A stretch of 64,000 bases of DNA. It comes from Oreocharis arfaki (taxonomy: Eukaryota; Chordata; Aves; Passeriformes; Paramythiidae). Positions 35,501 through 48,400 of this stretch are shown here, piece by piece. Under the pieces are notes generated by a model that did no database searches, was not told the origin of the DNA, and saw only the letters and a program-made list of their open reading frames with translations. The translations under genes were made by a program, and so were the position numbers. Every line of letters starts with the position of its first letter. The first letter of the stretch is position 1. Location of the stretch: NCBI GenBank assembly GCA_013398015.1, contig VZRR01003432.1, positions 6,804 to 70,803 on the forward strand. The letters run 5' to 3'.

Positions 35501-38500
35501 CTCTGTCAGCAATGGGTTGTCCTCAAGAGTAGAACACATGGTCTGAAGCAGTGGCATTTCAATAGACTGGGAAAAACTGGGTGGCTAATTAGCCAGAATA
35601 ATGATTTGTTCTGTGAGGAGCTAGGGAGACTTTTCTTTTTAAGACCTAGGTGACCTAAATTTCCAACTCCTTTCCTTTATGGTCCCATGATCTGGCAGGG
35701 TGGATATAATATTGCTTACAATCACATATGCCAGCTATGCACATTGTTTAATTGGCCAGAACCAATTAACTAATTTTAAGAATGGTTTGAAAAACTGACA
35801 CTGATGTTCATGGAATCTATCAATTTGTCTCCTTGGAAGAAGAATGCCTTAAATTAACACAATGTACAGCTTACTCCTCTAGTCCTTGTTCAAACAGCAT
35901 TTCCACTGATTTTGATATAACCCCACTTTCAATGTAAAGTCTTAGGAGAGACTGACTGGAAATTGAATCCAGTTTGCAGCTTTGCCATCTAAAAGCAAAC
36001 TGGGAAAAATCCATTATGCTTGTTTTTCTGAGGAAACATGGAAATTTTTTTACAAAATTGGAATAGAAATTTAAAATCCACCTTGAAAGAAACTCATGAT
36101 TTTCCTGCCCCACAGTAAGTATTAAATAATGGCTTGGTATTTTCGCATGACACTACAAGCGGCTAGTAATTTACAGGACTTATCTTGAAAATTGATGAAT
36201 ATCCTCAGTGCCAGTTAAAGGCAGTGGTATGGATGTAAAAGATGGTTAGTACTAAAAGGCATGGAGCTCCTGCTTGTTGATGTTTAAAAGTCACATTGTT
36301 TTCAAGCTCGTACCATGACCAAGAATTGCTTTTGTAGAGACACTCCTGAATTATCTCCTGTCTTATCTCTTTCTTTTCCCCAGCAATCTTATTTAACCTT
36401 GACTTAACGTTTTGGAGCCGTATCCCTCAAGTATAGCTAAAGGACAAACTGTCTGAAGAACCATATAAATAATACATCCTACTTTTAAATGTCAACCCTA
36501 AACAAATGTCTTAAAGACCGTTTAGCTTGTTTTTAAATTATAAGGAATAATAGAATTTTGCAGAAAAACAGCCTCTATGACATTTCTTTACACTTCACAT
36601 TAACATCAAACAAGAAGATTTCCAGGAGTGAAGCTGAACTTTCTGTTCTCCCACGTGGTTACTGCTGGGTATTCAAAACAGCTGTAGCTTCTCCTGAAAA
36701 CCAGTGGCCTCTTTGAGTCTTAAAAATTCCTCCCTCCCCACGCCACCCCCACTTTTTATGCTAAACTAGTTACATTATTATTTATACTTAAATTTTCTGA
36801 AATTATTATCCTAATTTCTCTTTTTCTTGAGCCTCTTGTTTTGCATTACATTCTGCATTATACCATCCACTGATTGATTTATGAATGTTTCTCTCCAGAG
36901 CAAAAACTCAATTTGCCTTTTTTATGGACGAAATTTTTATACCCTGGTGTTAGATTTGAAAATTCTCTCATCCATACTGATCTAATAAGTATTTCTGTCT
37001 TGTGGAAGCTAAGGATGCTTGCAGTAAATTCTGTTCTGGCAAGGGCATCCCCTGGAGGGTCCATAAAATTTCAATGATTACATTTCCTTCTTACTTAAAG
37101 TAAGGCAAAATAGTTGGCAATAAAACCAGGAAAGAGGAACATCTATTCCTCATCAGAGGGCTTATCTTGATGAAACCCAAAGTCAGGGAATAGAGCTCTG
37201 TTTTAAATGGAATAATCCTGTCCTCAAACATTTGATGTATCAGAGATATTTACCTCTCTGCTGTACAGTCAGTCCACACATCTTCATTTTGATCTGCAAA
37301 ATGTTGTAGTTTTGGTCCTTTCCCCCCTTACTTCATGATCAGGAGAGACATAGCATTGCTGTTTCTCTCTCAGTCCCAACGGGCATTCCCAGCTGCTAAG
37401 CTTGGCTTGCAGATGTCCTCAGGGACTCCGAGTCCCCACCCTGCAACAGAACCTCTTGTGTATTTTTCTCTGGGCTCCTGACACCCCACCCACAGCCTGG
37501 ATGTTTGTACAGCATCCTTCTCACATTTACCACATTACTTTCTGTTAGTTTTATTTGTTTCTCTTCCTTATCAATATTTTATTTTTCCTTTTCTCACAAG
37601 ACCTTCTTGGGAGAAACCCATGAGTCCACTCCCACATGTCTTTTTTCCCTGCTTTCCTTTCGCCCATGAAGCCCATTCCTACCCAGCCTGCATCCCTACT
37701 TCCAGCACAGCCTTTTGAGAATTGGATTCCCTCTTGTAGGAGCAGGCACACTGTTGGAACCAGGTGCCTCTGGGAATTCCTGTTTATTTATTGCAGAGAA
37801 TCATGAATACCATCTCCTGCCAGCTGAATATCCCCCAGGCTGAAGAAGGACTGGTTGGAGAAGAGTGGTGAACGTTTATTTTCCTTTGGGATAGGATTCA
37901 GCTATGGTTTTAATCTCTCCTGTGGCTCCCTCAGGGATGAGAAGGGGAGGGACAGGACCAGCCTCTGCACACTCATGTCCCCTGGGTGGCTGATGACTGG
38001 AGAATGGATTATTTTCGTCTTGAGTAACTTCACTGAATGTAGTAGCAGAGCATCAGAGTTATTCTGCTGGCAGGTTGTGCTTGCTCATTGAGGTGTCAAA
38101 ATGCTTAGAGCAGCTTCCCAGAGCAAGAGAAGCCATGGACTGGCACAGAGGATAGACTGAAGGGAACCAAAGCCCTTTGCCTGGGGCTGAGACAGGCACT
38201 TATGCAAAGAAAAGAGGCTGGCCCTTTTTTCTTTCTGTTCAGCACTAGTTATTTGGCTTCAATTGTCTAATGAGGCCATTTCAAGTGTGTGGTTCCTGGT
38301 GACTGATACCACCCTTGGAGACATGATGGCAATGAAGGCAGGTCCTTGTGCCATATAAATCCACACAGGGTTCCTGCCTTCACCAGAAGTACACTGCCCA
38401 AGTGCATAAAGTCACTGGGAGATGCTCAGTTACCATGAGCTTGTATTAAATTGCCTTTCCTATCTCAAAGTGGTTGTAAGTTTGAGATTAGAGAGTGTAA

Positions 38501-40402
38501 GAATGCTTTTGCTTTATTAACTCCCTTAGGGAACAAAAGAATTGAAATGGGTAATGAAGTATTCAGTGAGTTTGCTGTTTGCTCCCTCCTGCCAGCTGTT
38601 TATTTCACTGAGAGCCAGCATGTATACTAGGCTTTTGTATTTTGTATACTTTTTTTGTATTTTTTTTTGTGGGTGGTCCTGTGTGGGACAGAGAGTGACA
38701 GGTACTTTAGCCTGGTCTGTTGTTGGGGAACTTATGATATTTCGGGTCTGTACCTGTATCTGGGACACAGGAAGGTATAAAGGTCTGTGTTACGTAACAC
38801 TCAGAGTCATCCATTTCTCTTTTATCGCATCTAAAATTATCTTTTTTTTCCTCGGGTGTTAGCACGTATTCTTGTCTCTGTGACTCACTTGGTCTACTCA
38901 GATTAAGATAACGAGATAAAAGAAACATGTGTCATTTTGTTCACAATTATGCAATGACTCTAGTCACTGCAAAACACACCTCGATTGTCATGAGGTCCTT
39001 GTGGAATTATAGCATTGAGGTGTGAAAAAAAAAGAAGGCGAAAACAAGCCATCATCGTGTTAAAGACTTCTGTGGCTGAGCAGAAACACATGTATTTTTT
39101 CTGCTTCGGGTAGCTGAAAATCATTGCTCTTGCTGACAACATCGTGCTCACCATCTTTATTGGCTAACCTATGAAGATCTGAGTGTGCAGGGAAATTCTT
39201 TTATGGTTTGTACTTGCCTGGGAGCTGTCAGAGCCTTTTCTTTCTGCCTTCCACTCCTGTCAGGTGGGAACTAGTTTTAAGAGCTGAGCGGGTTCCTTTG
39301 CTCCAGAGTGCCACCCATCTGGGACACACAGTGTTTTGGGCACTGCTGCACTGGGCAGCAACTTGATAAAGCAAAGTAGCAGCACGTTTTCACAGGCAGC
39401 TGAAGCCTTTCCAGAGCTGAGAAAGGTGTTTGATCTGGCTGATAGGTGAAAATTTTTAAATTTGGGTATAGGAGGACTCAATTTCCTTCTTTTCCCGAGG
39501 AGATTTTACTGCTCAGCTCTCTGTTCAGGGCTGTATGACTGCACTAATCAAGCAGTGGATTGGGAACATTTGGTAGCTGTCTGTCCCTTCAGTCTCTGTA
39601 AAGGCTTTCCCCAAGGTCCTTGGGACAATCTGGCTTCTTCTACAGACATATGCAAATAATTTGTTGTGGTTCTATACACAGCTCCAGAAATTGTCCTGCT
39701 GGTCTGTAGCAGACACAAAACCACTGTCTGCTCTAGTTCCTTTATCAGTAGGAGGGCTTATATGGGAAAATGTAGTAAGATTTGCCAATTAAATGGAAAT
39801 CCAGTTTTGGTGATGGAAGTACTTGATGACTGATTAGGGCCTCCCTCTACCTCCAGGATTTTATCACAGGCATCAAAATGTAGTTACATCTCTTATCTGT
39901 TGCAAACCTAGAAACTTACATGTGCTTAGCAATCCTGTGGATTACATTACTGAACTTCAAGCATCTAAATGCAGTATTTGAGTCAGAAGGCTCATCTCCC
40001 CAGGCTCCTCACACAGCCAATGGAGAGAGAAAATATCCTCCAACAGGCAATTTGTGTGTGTAAGTCATGTTCCTTCTGCAAACTGTCCTCTGGAGGGATT
40101 TCTTCCCTTCTGCTGTTTAGTGGGGTCCTGTGGCTGCCTGTCACCACAGCAGATAAGTCTGTGGGCAGCTTGGAGGCAGGCTGGAAACAAACCTTTGGCA
40201 AGGGCTGGGATAGTATCAAAGGATAGCTTTGAGGATGTGTCAGGGCTGAAGAGCTCCCCTTCTTTTCTTACGGAATTAGGCAGACGAGGATCTCAGAATT
40301 TCAGCACACCAAACGAATGATTTGGTCTTTGGGAAAACATGTTCTCTGCAGAAATCCCAGCACAAGCCACCCCATCAACCAGTTTTGGGGTTTGTTAGAG
40401 AA
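32528..40402. other. Non-genic sequence without recognised repeats
   Basis: Nearly 8 kb with no gene or transposon I recognise. Composition varies from AT-rich (36.4-36.9 kb) to a GC-richer patch at 37.3-38.1 kb. Open frames reach 107 codons on either strand and show no domain. Confidence 0.5.
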
Positions 40403-40536
40403 ATTTTTTATCTCAGTTTGTTAGAGCTTGGTGCTAATATCACCGAGGTTGTGGGTTCAATCCCCAGATGGGCCATTCACTTCGAAGATCCCTGTGGGTC
40501 CCTTCCAACTCAGAGTGTTCTGTGGCATTCTGTGAT
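40403..40536 (+). mobile_element. tRNA-Ile-derived SINE with CR1-type tail
   Basis: Positions about 40411-40474 resemble a tRNA-Ile gene. An A-box-like 'tctcagtttgttagagc' is followed by an anticodon arm with perfect 4-bp stem (40430-40433 with 40441-40444) and loop 'ctaatat' carrying the Ile anticodon AAT at 40436-40438. A B-box-like 'gggttcaatcccc' and 'tgggcca' follow. The T stem has a mismatch and the acceptor 5' side is lost, so this is not a working tRNA. Immediately downstream comes a CR1 3' tail: 'gggtcccttccaactcag', then 'ttctgtggcattctgtga'. A tRNA head fused to a LINE tail is the structure of a SINE mobilised by that LINE. tRNA-Ile/CR1 SINEs are known from passerine birds. Confidence 0.88.
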
Positions 40537-41800
40537 ATTTATTTGTAGCACCAGTGGGGGTGCAGATGAAACAGCACAGGCACAACTGCTCACTGTTCAG
40601 GAAAGAGAAAACACAGCCACGTGTCCATAACAGATTGATCTTGCCTCTTTCCTCCCAAAAATGTACACTTTCCTTTAGGTGTCTGGGCCAAGAGAAGACT
40701 TTGGAGGGGTAGTTGTGTCATCCCTCAGGGAGCTGTTGAGGTTGAACATGTTTCAGAGGATGTGAAACGAGCAGAGAAGAGGATAACCGGGTGGAGCTGA
40801 CGTAGACCCAACCAGAGCCCAGCCAAAAATGGAGAGTAAGCAGCCAGGATACAGAAGTGATCGCAGAGAGTTTCTTAGTACCAATGGGGATTGACTGGAG
40901 TTTGCTACCAGATGCACTTAACAGGCTGCAACCAAGTGCAGGAGGAGGCCACCCACCCGTGAGAGTACAGACAGTGGGGAAACAGTAGTATGAGAAGTTT
41001 GACTTTTCCTCAGATACTGCAATTTTCTTTTCTTTTTTTTTTCTCCTTTCATTTTGAAAAACTATTTTTCTCAGTTTTTTTGCTTTTTTTTTTTATAATA
41101 TAAAACCTTTGGGCATTCTGGAATTGCATGCTATAAGGAAAAGCCATGGTTACTCAAAGTTTCATCTGACATGGATTATTGATTGCCAAATGTACAAACC
41201 AATTGGGGAGGGAGTAAATATCAGAGATGTGTTCATCCAAGCACCACACTGCTTTGTAAAAGACTAGTCTGCTGAGTACAATATCTCTAAAAAATATTGT
41301 TACTGCTTTACAGTATTCCTGACTTTCAAAATTTGATTACATTTTGACATTGGGATGACTTTAATTTGCAAGTTTTCATTCTGTATTCTAACTCCAGCCC
41401 ATTTGGACAGATGGTCAGTACCTGAAAATGAGAACTAGAGCTAACACAAGGATGAGTGTCACCTCCTATCTGCATTTCATATTGGAAATAGCTTTTTTGA
41501 GTCCCAGGTGAAAAATAAGATCCTCATAAATAGGAGTTGAAAGCAGTAGGACAAAAAGCAGAAAGAAACAAACGTGATACAGATTTATTCACTGGGTTAT
41601 ACCTAAGTTATTATGCTGATAGGTGTACCAGAAGGGAACCTTTAACTCTGATGTAGTCATTACTCATTTAGAAACTGCATTTGAACTGGAGAAGAAAGAA
41701 ATTCACCTTCCCCCACCCCATCCCCTAGAAAAAGGGACATCTTAGGTTTTAGAGGTGTTCTATTATCTTTTTTCATCTCAAACACTAGAATAGTGGTTGC
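40537..41800. other. Non-genic sequence with T-rich tracts
   Basis: No gene recognised. Two T-rich tracts lie at 41022-41052 and 41075-41094. The 40.7-41.0 kb part is more GC-rich and of unknown origin. Confidence 0.5.
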
Positions 41801-42010
41801 TGTGTGAATTGACACAGGCAGACACCCGGGACAACCACAAACTTGTGTGTAGAACACAGAGTAAGTTTATTTCCATCACCTTGCTAAGCAGGGAACCCCC
41901 AAAGCAACACATGGACAGGAGTATGCAAGTGGAGATGCAGGCACCATTAAACCTGGTCCATGACTGACCTGCTGCTCACACAGGCTTATAAAGTGTTACT
42001 CCCAGCTGCA
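41801..42010 (-). mobile_element. Possible LTR 3' part (endogenous retrovirus-like), reverse orientation
   Basis: Read on the minus strand there is a TATA-like 'actttataagcc' near 41985-41996, then an AATAAA ('ggaaataaacttac') about 120 bases on. A further stretch of some 65 bases ends '...gtgtcaattcacaca', that is, in CA, at 41801. This spacing of TATA, polyadenylation signal and terminal CA is the U3-R-U5 order of an LTR. The upstream (U3) boundary is not visible and no target-site duplication was found. It could also be chance. Confidence 0.4.
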
Positions 42011-42780
42011 AGGTCACTCAAGTGATTTACAGTCCTCCTGGCCAGTCTTCCACTCCTAATCCATTCCTCCCAACAGCTGCCATTTTACAGCTAGAGAGTG
42101 GAACTGTGGAGAGCTCATCCCCACTAAAATCAAAAGGGATTTTGATAGAGCGGAGTCATCTCTGGAGCAATTTGCCCCTGAATTTTCAGGAATATGAAGC
42201 AGAGCCAGGAAAAGAATGGATTCCTTAGACTGTGTCAGTAAAAAATGCTGATGAAAGACCAGCAGGCAGTGGTTTAGTCACTAGCATGGTTTTTGGTGTT
42301 GTTCAAACCCATGAGAAAGTGAGGGATAAGCTGAGCCTGTGACTGTCCTCCAGAAAGCAGTGTGGACACAGCCAGCATGTATTGGAGTATAAGAGTTTTT
42401 CTATGTGTATCAAGTTGAGCCCTTTGTCCTAAATTCTGAAGAGCCTTTGAATGCTTAGCCCTTTTTCTTTCCATTCAGCTCAGGTGGTGACAGGCCTTAT
42501 TTAAAATTCTTCAGTGAGACAGGCACGTGCAACAAGAAATTAAGAAAATATATCATTAATATTGTTCTATTTTTAATGTCATGATGCACCACTTATCAAG
42601 GTTTTGCTTGTATTTTCCTTTTATTGGCTTCTCTATTTTTTCTTTTGTGATTTTCCCCCTCTGGGTAGGTGTTCTATTGAGTTACCCCAGCTTGCCCCAC
42701 AACTGTGAATGGCTGGAGTGGGCTCAATAATCCCACAGATAGGCAAAGGGACAGAAATTGAAATATCATAAAAATAAGAA
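42011..42780. other. Non-genic sequence
   Basis: No gene recognised. It may include the remaining U3 part of the possible minus-strand LTR to its left, but no boundary is visible. Confidence 0.4.
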
Positions 42781-42880
42781 ATTTCTATAGTAACTACAGA
42801 AAACAAAGAAAAAAAAAAAGCNCTAAAGAATTCCTATAGGATCTACAGAAAACAAAGAAAGGGAAAAAAAAAGCCTAACA
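42781..42880. repeat. Tandem duplication of an A-rich unit, 49-bp spacing
   Basis: The word 'ctacagaaaacaaagaaa' starts at 42794 and again at 42843, with similar 'ttctatag'/'ttcctatagg' before it and an A-run plus 'agc.cta' after it. One undetermined base (N) is at 42822, inside the first copy. The A-runs differ in length between copies. Confidence 0.85.
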
Positions 42881-45081
42881 CTAATTATTGACACTATGTG
42901 CCCCCCTTTATCATCATCAAATACGTCATGGTTTTGTACCCTTCTACACAGGTACAGCTGGAGCATGAAGTCAGTCAAAGCCTCAAATCTTGCTAGAATT
43001 CAGTAGCTAATCTGTCATGGAGCTGTTAGAAGTACATGGAATCCCGACTGTCACTCACGAAGAAGTGTATGGTGAGCAGGGTTAGAATAGGAGACCTGGG
43101 CTGAGGTAATGAAATAATTACACACCAAAAATGGGAACTTGGCAGCTGAAAGAAATAGTGGAAAGGAAAAAACCCCATAAATCTCCTTGTAACAGAATGG
43201 CTATGGCATGAATAAAAATAAATTGTGAAAAAGGCAAATACGAGTTTGGGGCATGTGAGCAGAGGGACTTCAGGCAGAAAGTGTGTAAGGTCCTGAGCAG
43301 CTTGCATGAGTGATACAGTGAAAATAGCTAACATCAAGAAAAAAGAGCTTTAAAGCCAAAAGTCTTACAAAGAGAGTAACTGTAATTTCCACAGAAAGGA
43401 AAGAGACCTTCATGTCTCCTCACACAACAAATTTTGACTTGCTCACTTGAGCATAGCCAGGATTAAGAGAAGATACATTTCTCTTAACAAGTGCTTCAGG
43501 AGTAAAAGCATCTCCTAGCAAGTTTAGATGTTTCAGTTAAAGGCCAGTCTTGGCACAAGAACAAATGGGTATAACCTAATTTTCCATGAATTTGGTTTTC
43601 AGTTTAGTTAGTACAAGGTTTAAGGTTTTACAACTTTCTCATGGTAAAGAGAATGAGAAAAGATACTCTTCTAAGGACAGACTTTGTTTAATTCATGCAA
43701 GTTCTATGAGTATATTTGTGAAAGATTATACGTTGTGGCTGCCTGTGATATGCCAGGAGTAGATGACCCAGGAAAGACACTTTAACATTTCGCTGAATAT
43801 ACAAAGCTGTGTTGTGCACACTACTTACACGAGACTCCACTCTGCTGCCCTTCTCTGCTGAAGACAATGGAATATGTTAATGGTGCAATCCGGTACTCTG
43901 AATCCTACTTTAAGCTCTCTCTTCCTGGGAAAGTATTGTACCACCAAGGTACTGATAAAGAGGTAAACATAATTTGAGGCTCTAAATCCTTATTACCTTT
44001 TGGTATCAGTATCGGTTTTGAAGATGTGTGTCTGTCTGATGGGGTTGTGTTTCTCTGATGTTTTCTCTCAGGTGTGAGGGCACCCCACTGCTGATGGGTG
44101 GGACGTCAGAGCCTTTCCTTCCGGTGCTCGATGTTCAGGGTGTCTAACTTGTCTGTACAACCTCTAACTCTTAAACCGGACACCTGACTTCTGAGTTCAG
44201 TACTTGGCTTCTAAGTATGGCATTGCAGAATATCACATCACCTATGGGTCCTTATTTCACATCTTTTTTTTGTAGAAATCACTGTGCTTTTTTGGGGATC
44301 AAAATGTTGCCCTGTGAGAATAAGAAACCGACCTGGATAGCAAGGTTCATGTTTCAGTAACAAGAAATCTAATTCTGGCCTTTGAAGTACAATTCACTTT
44401 GACAGGAATGCAGATCTATATGTGAGGTAATGTAAAAACATTAGAAACTTGGTGAATAACTACAAGTAATATCCACAGTTTATGGAGAAGTTATAGGTTG
44501 TGAGGTTAAATGCCTGCGATGGACCGTTGTCCCTGTGGCAGGGAGAGGGGTTTTGTCAGTTTTTCAGCCTATGCATCTCTAATCTCAGCTGGTATAAGGT
44601 GATGCTGAGCCTTACTAGAGACGGGGTTCCTAAGTGGATAATACATATCCGTTGTGAAGATGGCCCTTGGCAACTTCTTTTCTCAGTTTAGCTTCCAAAC
44701 CACTTACAGGATTTTTCTAGTAAACATTTCCTCTCCTAAATAATGGATTCTGGGACAGTGATTGATTGCTCTGGCAGAGTTATGTTCATTGATTGCTAGG
44801 AAATTACTTTCCCACTCAGTTACTGCTAAAACAACAAAATAATAGCTGTAGTCACGGTATTTCACAGCAGTTTTGTAGATGGTTTACACAGATCTTAATA
44901 CCTGCCTATCGATATCTACTTCACCCTCTCTGCTGATTTTACTGCTGGGTTGGTAAGGGCATGGAAAAAATAGGTTAGAGGAGAGAGGATGACAACCATT
45001 TTTTAAAGTATAGCTTGTTGTACCCATTTTTTCTCCTGTTGTGCTGGTTAATAACAATTTTTTCAGCATATTTTGTGAGTG
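42881..45081. other. Non-genic sequence
   Basis: No gene recognised. A 19-base word at 43994-44012 recurs exactly inside the LTR at 45266-45284, so a small part here may derive from a related element. A minus-strand frame at 43026-43337 (103 codons) has no recognisable domain. Confidence 0.5.
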
Positions 45082-45492
45082 TGTCCTGGTTTTGGCCAGC
45101 ACAGGGTTAGTTTTTTACAGTAACTGGGAAGGGGATGTGGCTAGACCCTGCTGTTAACCAATACCATTTCATCACTTGCCAGGGTTGTGAGTGAGGGGAA
45201 ATTATGAGAGGCTGGGAGGCAAAAGGATATTGTTTTATTTCCATGTAAGTAGTTTCTTTGTCTTATACCTTTTGGTATCAGTATTGCTGCTGTTACTCTG
45301 ACTTTTTTAATCTCGTTGCTGTTTCCAGCAAATTGTTCCTATCTCAGCCTGTAATTTTCACCATTGTGCCTCCAAATCTCAAACCCATCCATGGAGAGGG
45401 AAAGGAGAGGAGGGAGTGAGCAAGCAACATCTGGTTGGGGAGAGTTTTGGTGAGGGCACTGAATTGGGGAGCGCTATTCCTAAACCATGATA
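45082..45492 (+). mobile_element. Solo LTR of an avian endogenous retrovirus
   Basis: The left edge reads 'tgtcctggttttggccagca' with 'agggttagttttt', the typical start of a widespread avian LTR type. The right part has 'aaattgttcctatctcagcc' followed by the U5-like 'aggagggagtgagcaagca' and 'ctggttggggag', ending at 'cctaaaccatgata', a worn form of the usual ...TAAACCACGACA. Length is about 410 bp. No retroviral coding sequence is seen on either side, so it is a solo LTR. Flanks 'gagtg' (45077-45081) and 'gatct' (45493-45497) do not form a clear target-site duplication. Internal parts are strongly decayed. Confidence 0.82.
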
Positions 45493-48400
45493 GATCTTTA
45501 GAAAAAAGACAAAACTCTGCATTAGTATTGACTGTAAGTTCCACAAAACTGAAAAGGGTGTAATAAAATGTAGTACAAAATAGGATGCTTTTTAAAAATT
45601 CCTCCGTGTTTTAGTATTACTTTCAGTATACTTCTGCTTTAAGGTAACTGCAATATTAATCTAGCAGAGTTCCTAATTTTTAGTATGACATCTGTGATAT
45701 TTAGTAGGTTGAACACCAAAATCAGAGCATGATTTGCTGTAACCTTTTTTATGGTGACCCTAGCCACTCTGACATTCATATAAAAGCTATACACTATGTC
45801 TTTGGGAAAGGCTGTCCTTTGATTCTGGCTGAAAACAAGTATTTCAAGAACTGCTTTTGAATAGACCCTCAGGAACAGAGGGTAGGAAAGCCAAGACAGG
45901 ATTTCATGGACTACCTTACTTGTGATGTCGTGAGGACAGTGACCTAACAATACCTTGGCCTTGTATATCTACAGGGTGATGATGGCTGCTCCCATAAAGC
46001 AGATACAGCTTGGTATAGCTGTGACGTGGCTGTCATGGCATCTGTGCCAATCCTCTCCCTACAGGCTTATCTTGCCAGTAACTGTTCATTGAGTGCTCCC
46101 AGAATAGTGGCATCCTGGAGAAAAAAACCTCATGTGCATAGTTGTGGGTGTCTTGCATCCATCTAGGGACTGTTTAAGAGAAGGTTATGGTCCCTGTGAT
46201 TAGGGCCAGAAAGTTCCTCTGAACAACACAGACCCACCTGGCTCCCAGTGTGCAGGAGTCAGGGTCTGACTGGGGCTGTTAGGTCTTCCTTGGCAAAACA
46301 AACAAAAAAAGATTACCAGAAACAGCACCTCCTTAGCAGCTCCAGGTGCCAGACAACTGTTCTGGAGTGCAGCAGAAGCTGCAGCAAGAAAGAGTTGCCC
46401 ACGCTCTATTTGCTTTCCTGCATGAGGTTGTGAGACTCATGAACACTCAGAAGTGGGAAAAAGGACGTACTCACAACTTGGACAAGCACATACTCACTAC
46501 AGGAGCAAAGGATAGACTCACAATTTCTGCTCTGGACACACAGGAGCAGGTGCAGGGTCTGCTGCTGTGACTACCCAATGTGCCACCAGCATCCCACAGA
46601 CTGCGAATGGGACACGCCCCACTGTCCAGACCAAGACTGCGTGGGATTAGCTTCTGCTTTGAGAGACTAACAGTTCTCACCATTCTCTTGAACTTGAGTA
46701 TAACCTTGGTGCTGGCTTTTCACTGCTCCTCTCTGGCCTCCCTTTGATGTGCATGCTTGGGAATGATTTGCTGTGTCTGAGACATTGTACTCCCTCTATA
46801 TCCCTGACCTCTCTGCATCCTTGAGTGGCAGCTGCCCTGTGACTCAAGAAGGTGGCCAAAGAGTAGTGAGGAGAAATGGCACCTAGGTAAGAGAACTTAA
46901 TTTAAAAAAGAGTGTCTCGTATCCCAGTAGTTAAAGGTTATTCTTTGAGGATTTTCACTGAGACAGGAATAGGAAGAAGCCAGAAGAAATGCTTGGAGAA
47001 GGTTCAGAGCTTAAATGGAAAATGAAAAGCTCACATTAAGGACAGAGCTGCAGTCTGCTCATTCCTGGTGGCAGAAAGCTTTGAGGATGTTTTTCTGGGT
47101 TACATTAGAAGCTAAAAAATACACATCCGGCCTTAGTTACACAGGTGAGTTAAGTATCCCATCGGTAAACATAGTTACTTTAATTGGCTCACATTTTCTT
47201 TATCTGGTCAAGATGTTCTTTACAAGGAGTGTGAAATAATGAGACAGATGAGGAATGACCATGTTTAATAGAAGCTTCTGTTTCAAAGAGAAAATTGTAA
47301 CTAGTCTTTTTTCCCTCCAAAATTAACAGTGTTTCCTTTAAACTTCTCTTACACAATCAAAGATTAATCAGTTGAGGTAGCAGATAATAGTCATTGCCAC
47401 TGCTCAAATTAATACCGTGTCTGTATGGTGGTAGGATAATAAAGGAGGGCTAATTAAAGAGTACAGGCCTGTTTCCAAGTTCTTAATGATGAAAGAGGAG
47501 TCATACTCTGAGATAATAATAGATGGTGTTTAATATTTGTCTTGGCCAATCCTTGACCACAAAACAGTAAGTTTTCAGAAATTTTGTTACAGAAATAATT
47601 GCTAATATTTATCTTCAAAGACAACAAATTGCATAGGATAACAGAAAAAAATAGCTATACTTTTATGCAGAAGTACCAAGTGTAAGACACTGGGGTTGTA
47701 GTGAAGTTGGGAAGTAACTGCCGTTGCTGGGTTAGATGCTGCTCTGCATATCAGGTGCCAGACTGCTCTTCCAAGCCTGGGTAATCTCCACGAAGTAATA
47801 GTGATGTTTGGCTATCTATGAGTGTCTGACTACCCCAGAAAAGCAATAGTTTGCTCATGCCTTGACATTGCCTGGTTTTATACGAATATATTGGAAGGGG
47901 GGAGAGACTGCACAAAAGAGTGTGTATTTTATACCTTGCTCAAGGCCTGGGCTGGGTTTGTTATGTCTGTGATTTCACAAGGTAAAAACACGAGGTGTTA
48001 CAAAGGCAGAATAGGTGGCTGTTGTCAGTTTGGCTTGCCATGCACAGCCAGTGCAGCCATCCTAAGTTCTCTACTTCTGAAGTTTTAAAAGATTCTATGC
48101 AAAAAGGTGACTATAAAAGAGTATCTATAAGAGTCCAGGGAAAGCTGTTCCAATAAGTTAAGTATTCTTATATTAAGAAAAAATTGCCTTAATTCTAATC
48201 TGAAATAGTTTACTTTCCGTTTTACCCTCAGAAACATAATTTTTCTGTTATATTGACGCGTCAGTGTTTTATTCCCATACATACTCAAGAAAAAGAAAGT
48301 ATGGGATGGGAAATTATTCCTGGATTATCCGTGATCTCTGGGAGCTGTATCACAGATGGAGATCCCACAGAGCACATAAAGTATCCTGCTTACTGTAAAT

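Noticed and set aside
40411..40474. Functional tRNA-Ile gene
   Set aside because: The 5' acceptor strand is missing, the T stem is mismatched and a CR1 tail follows directly, so it is a SINE head and not a working tRNA.
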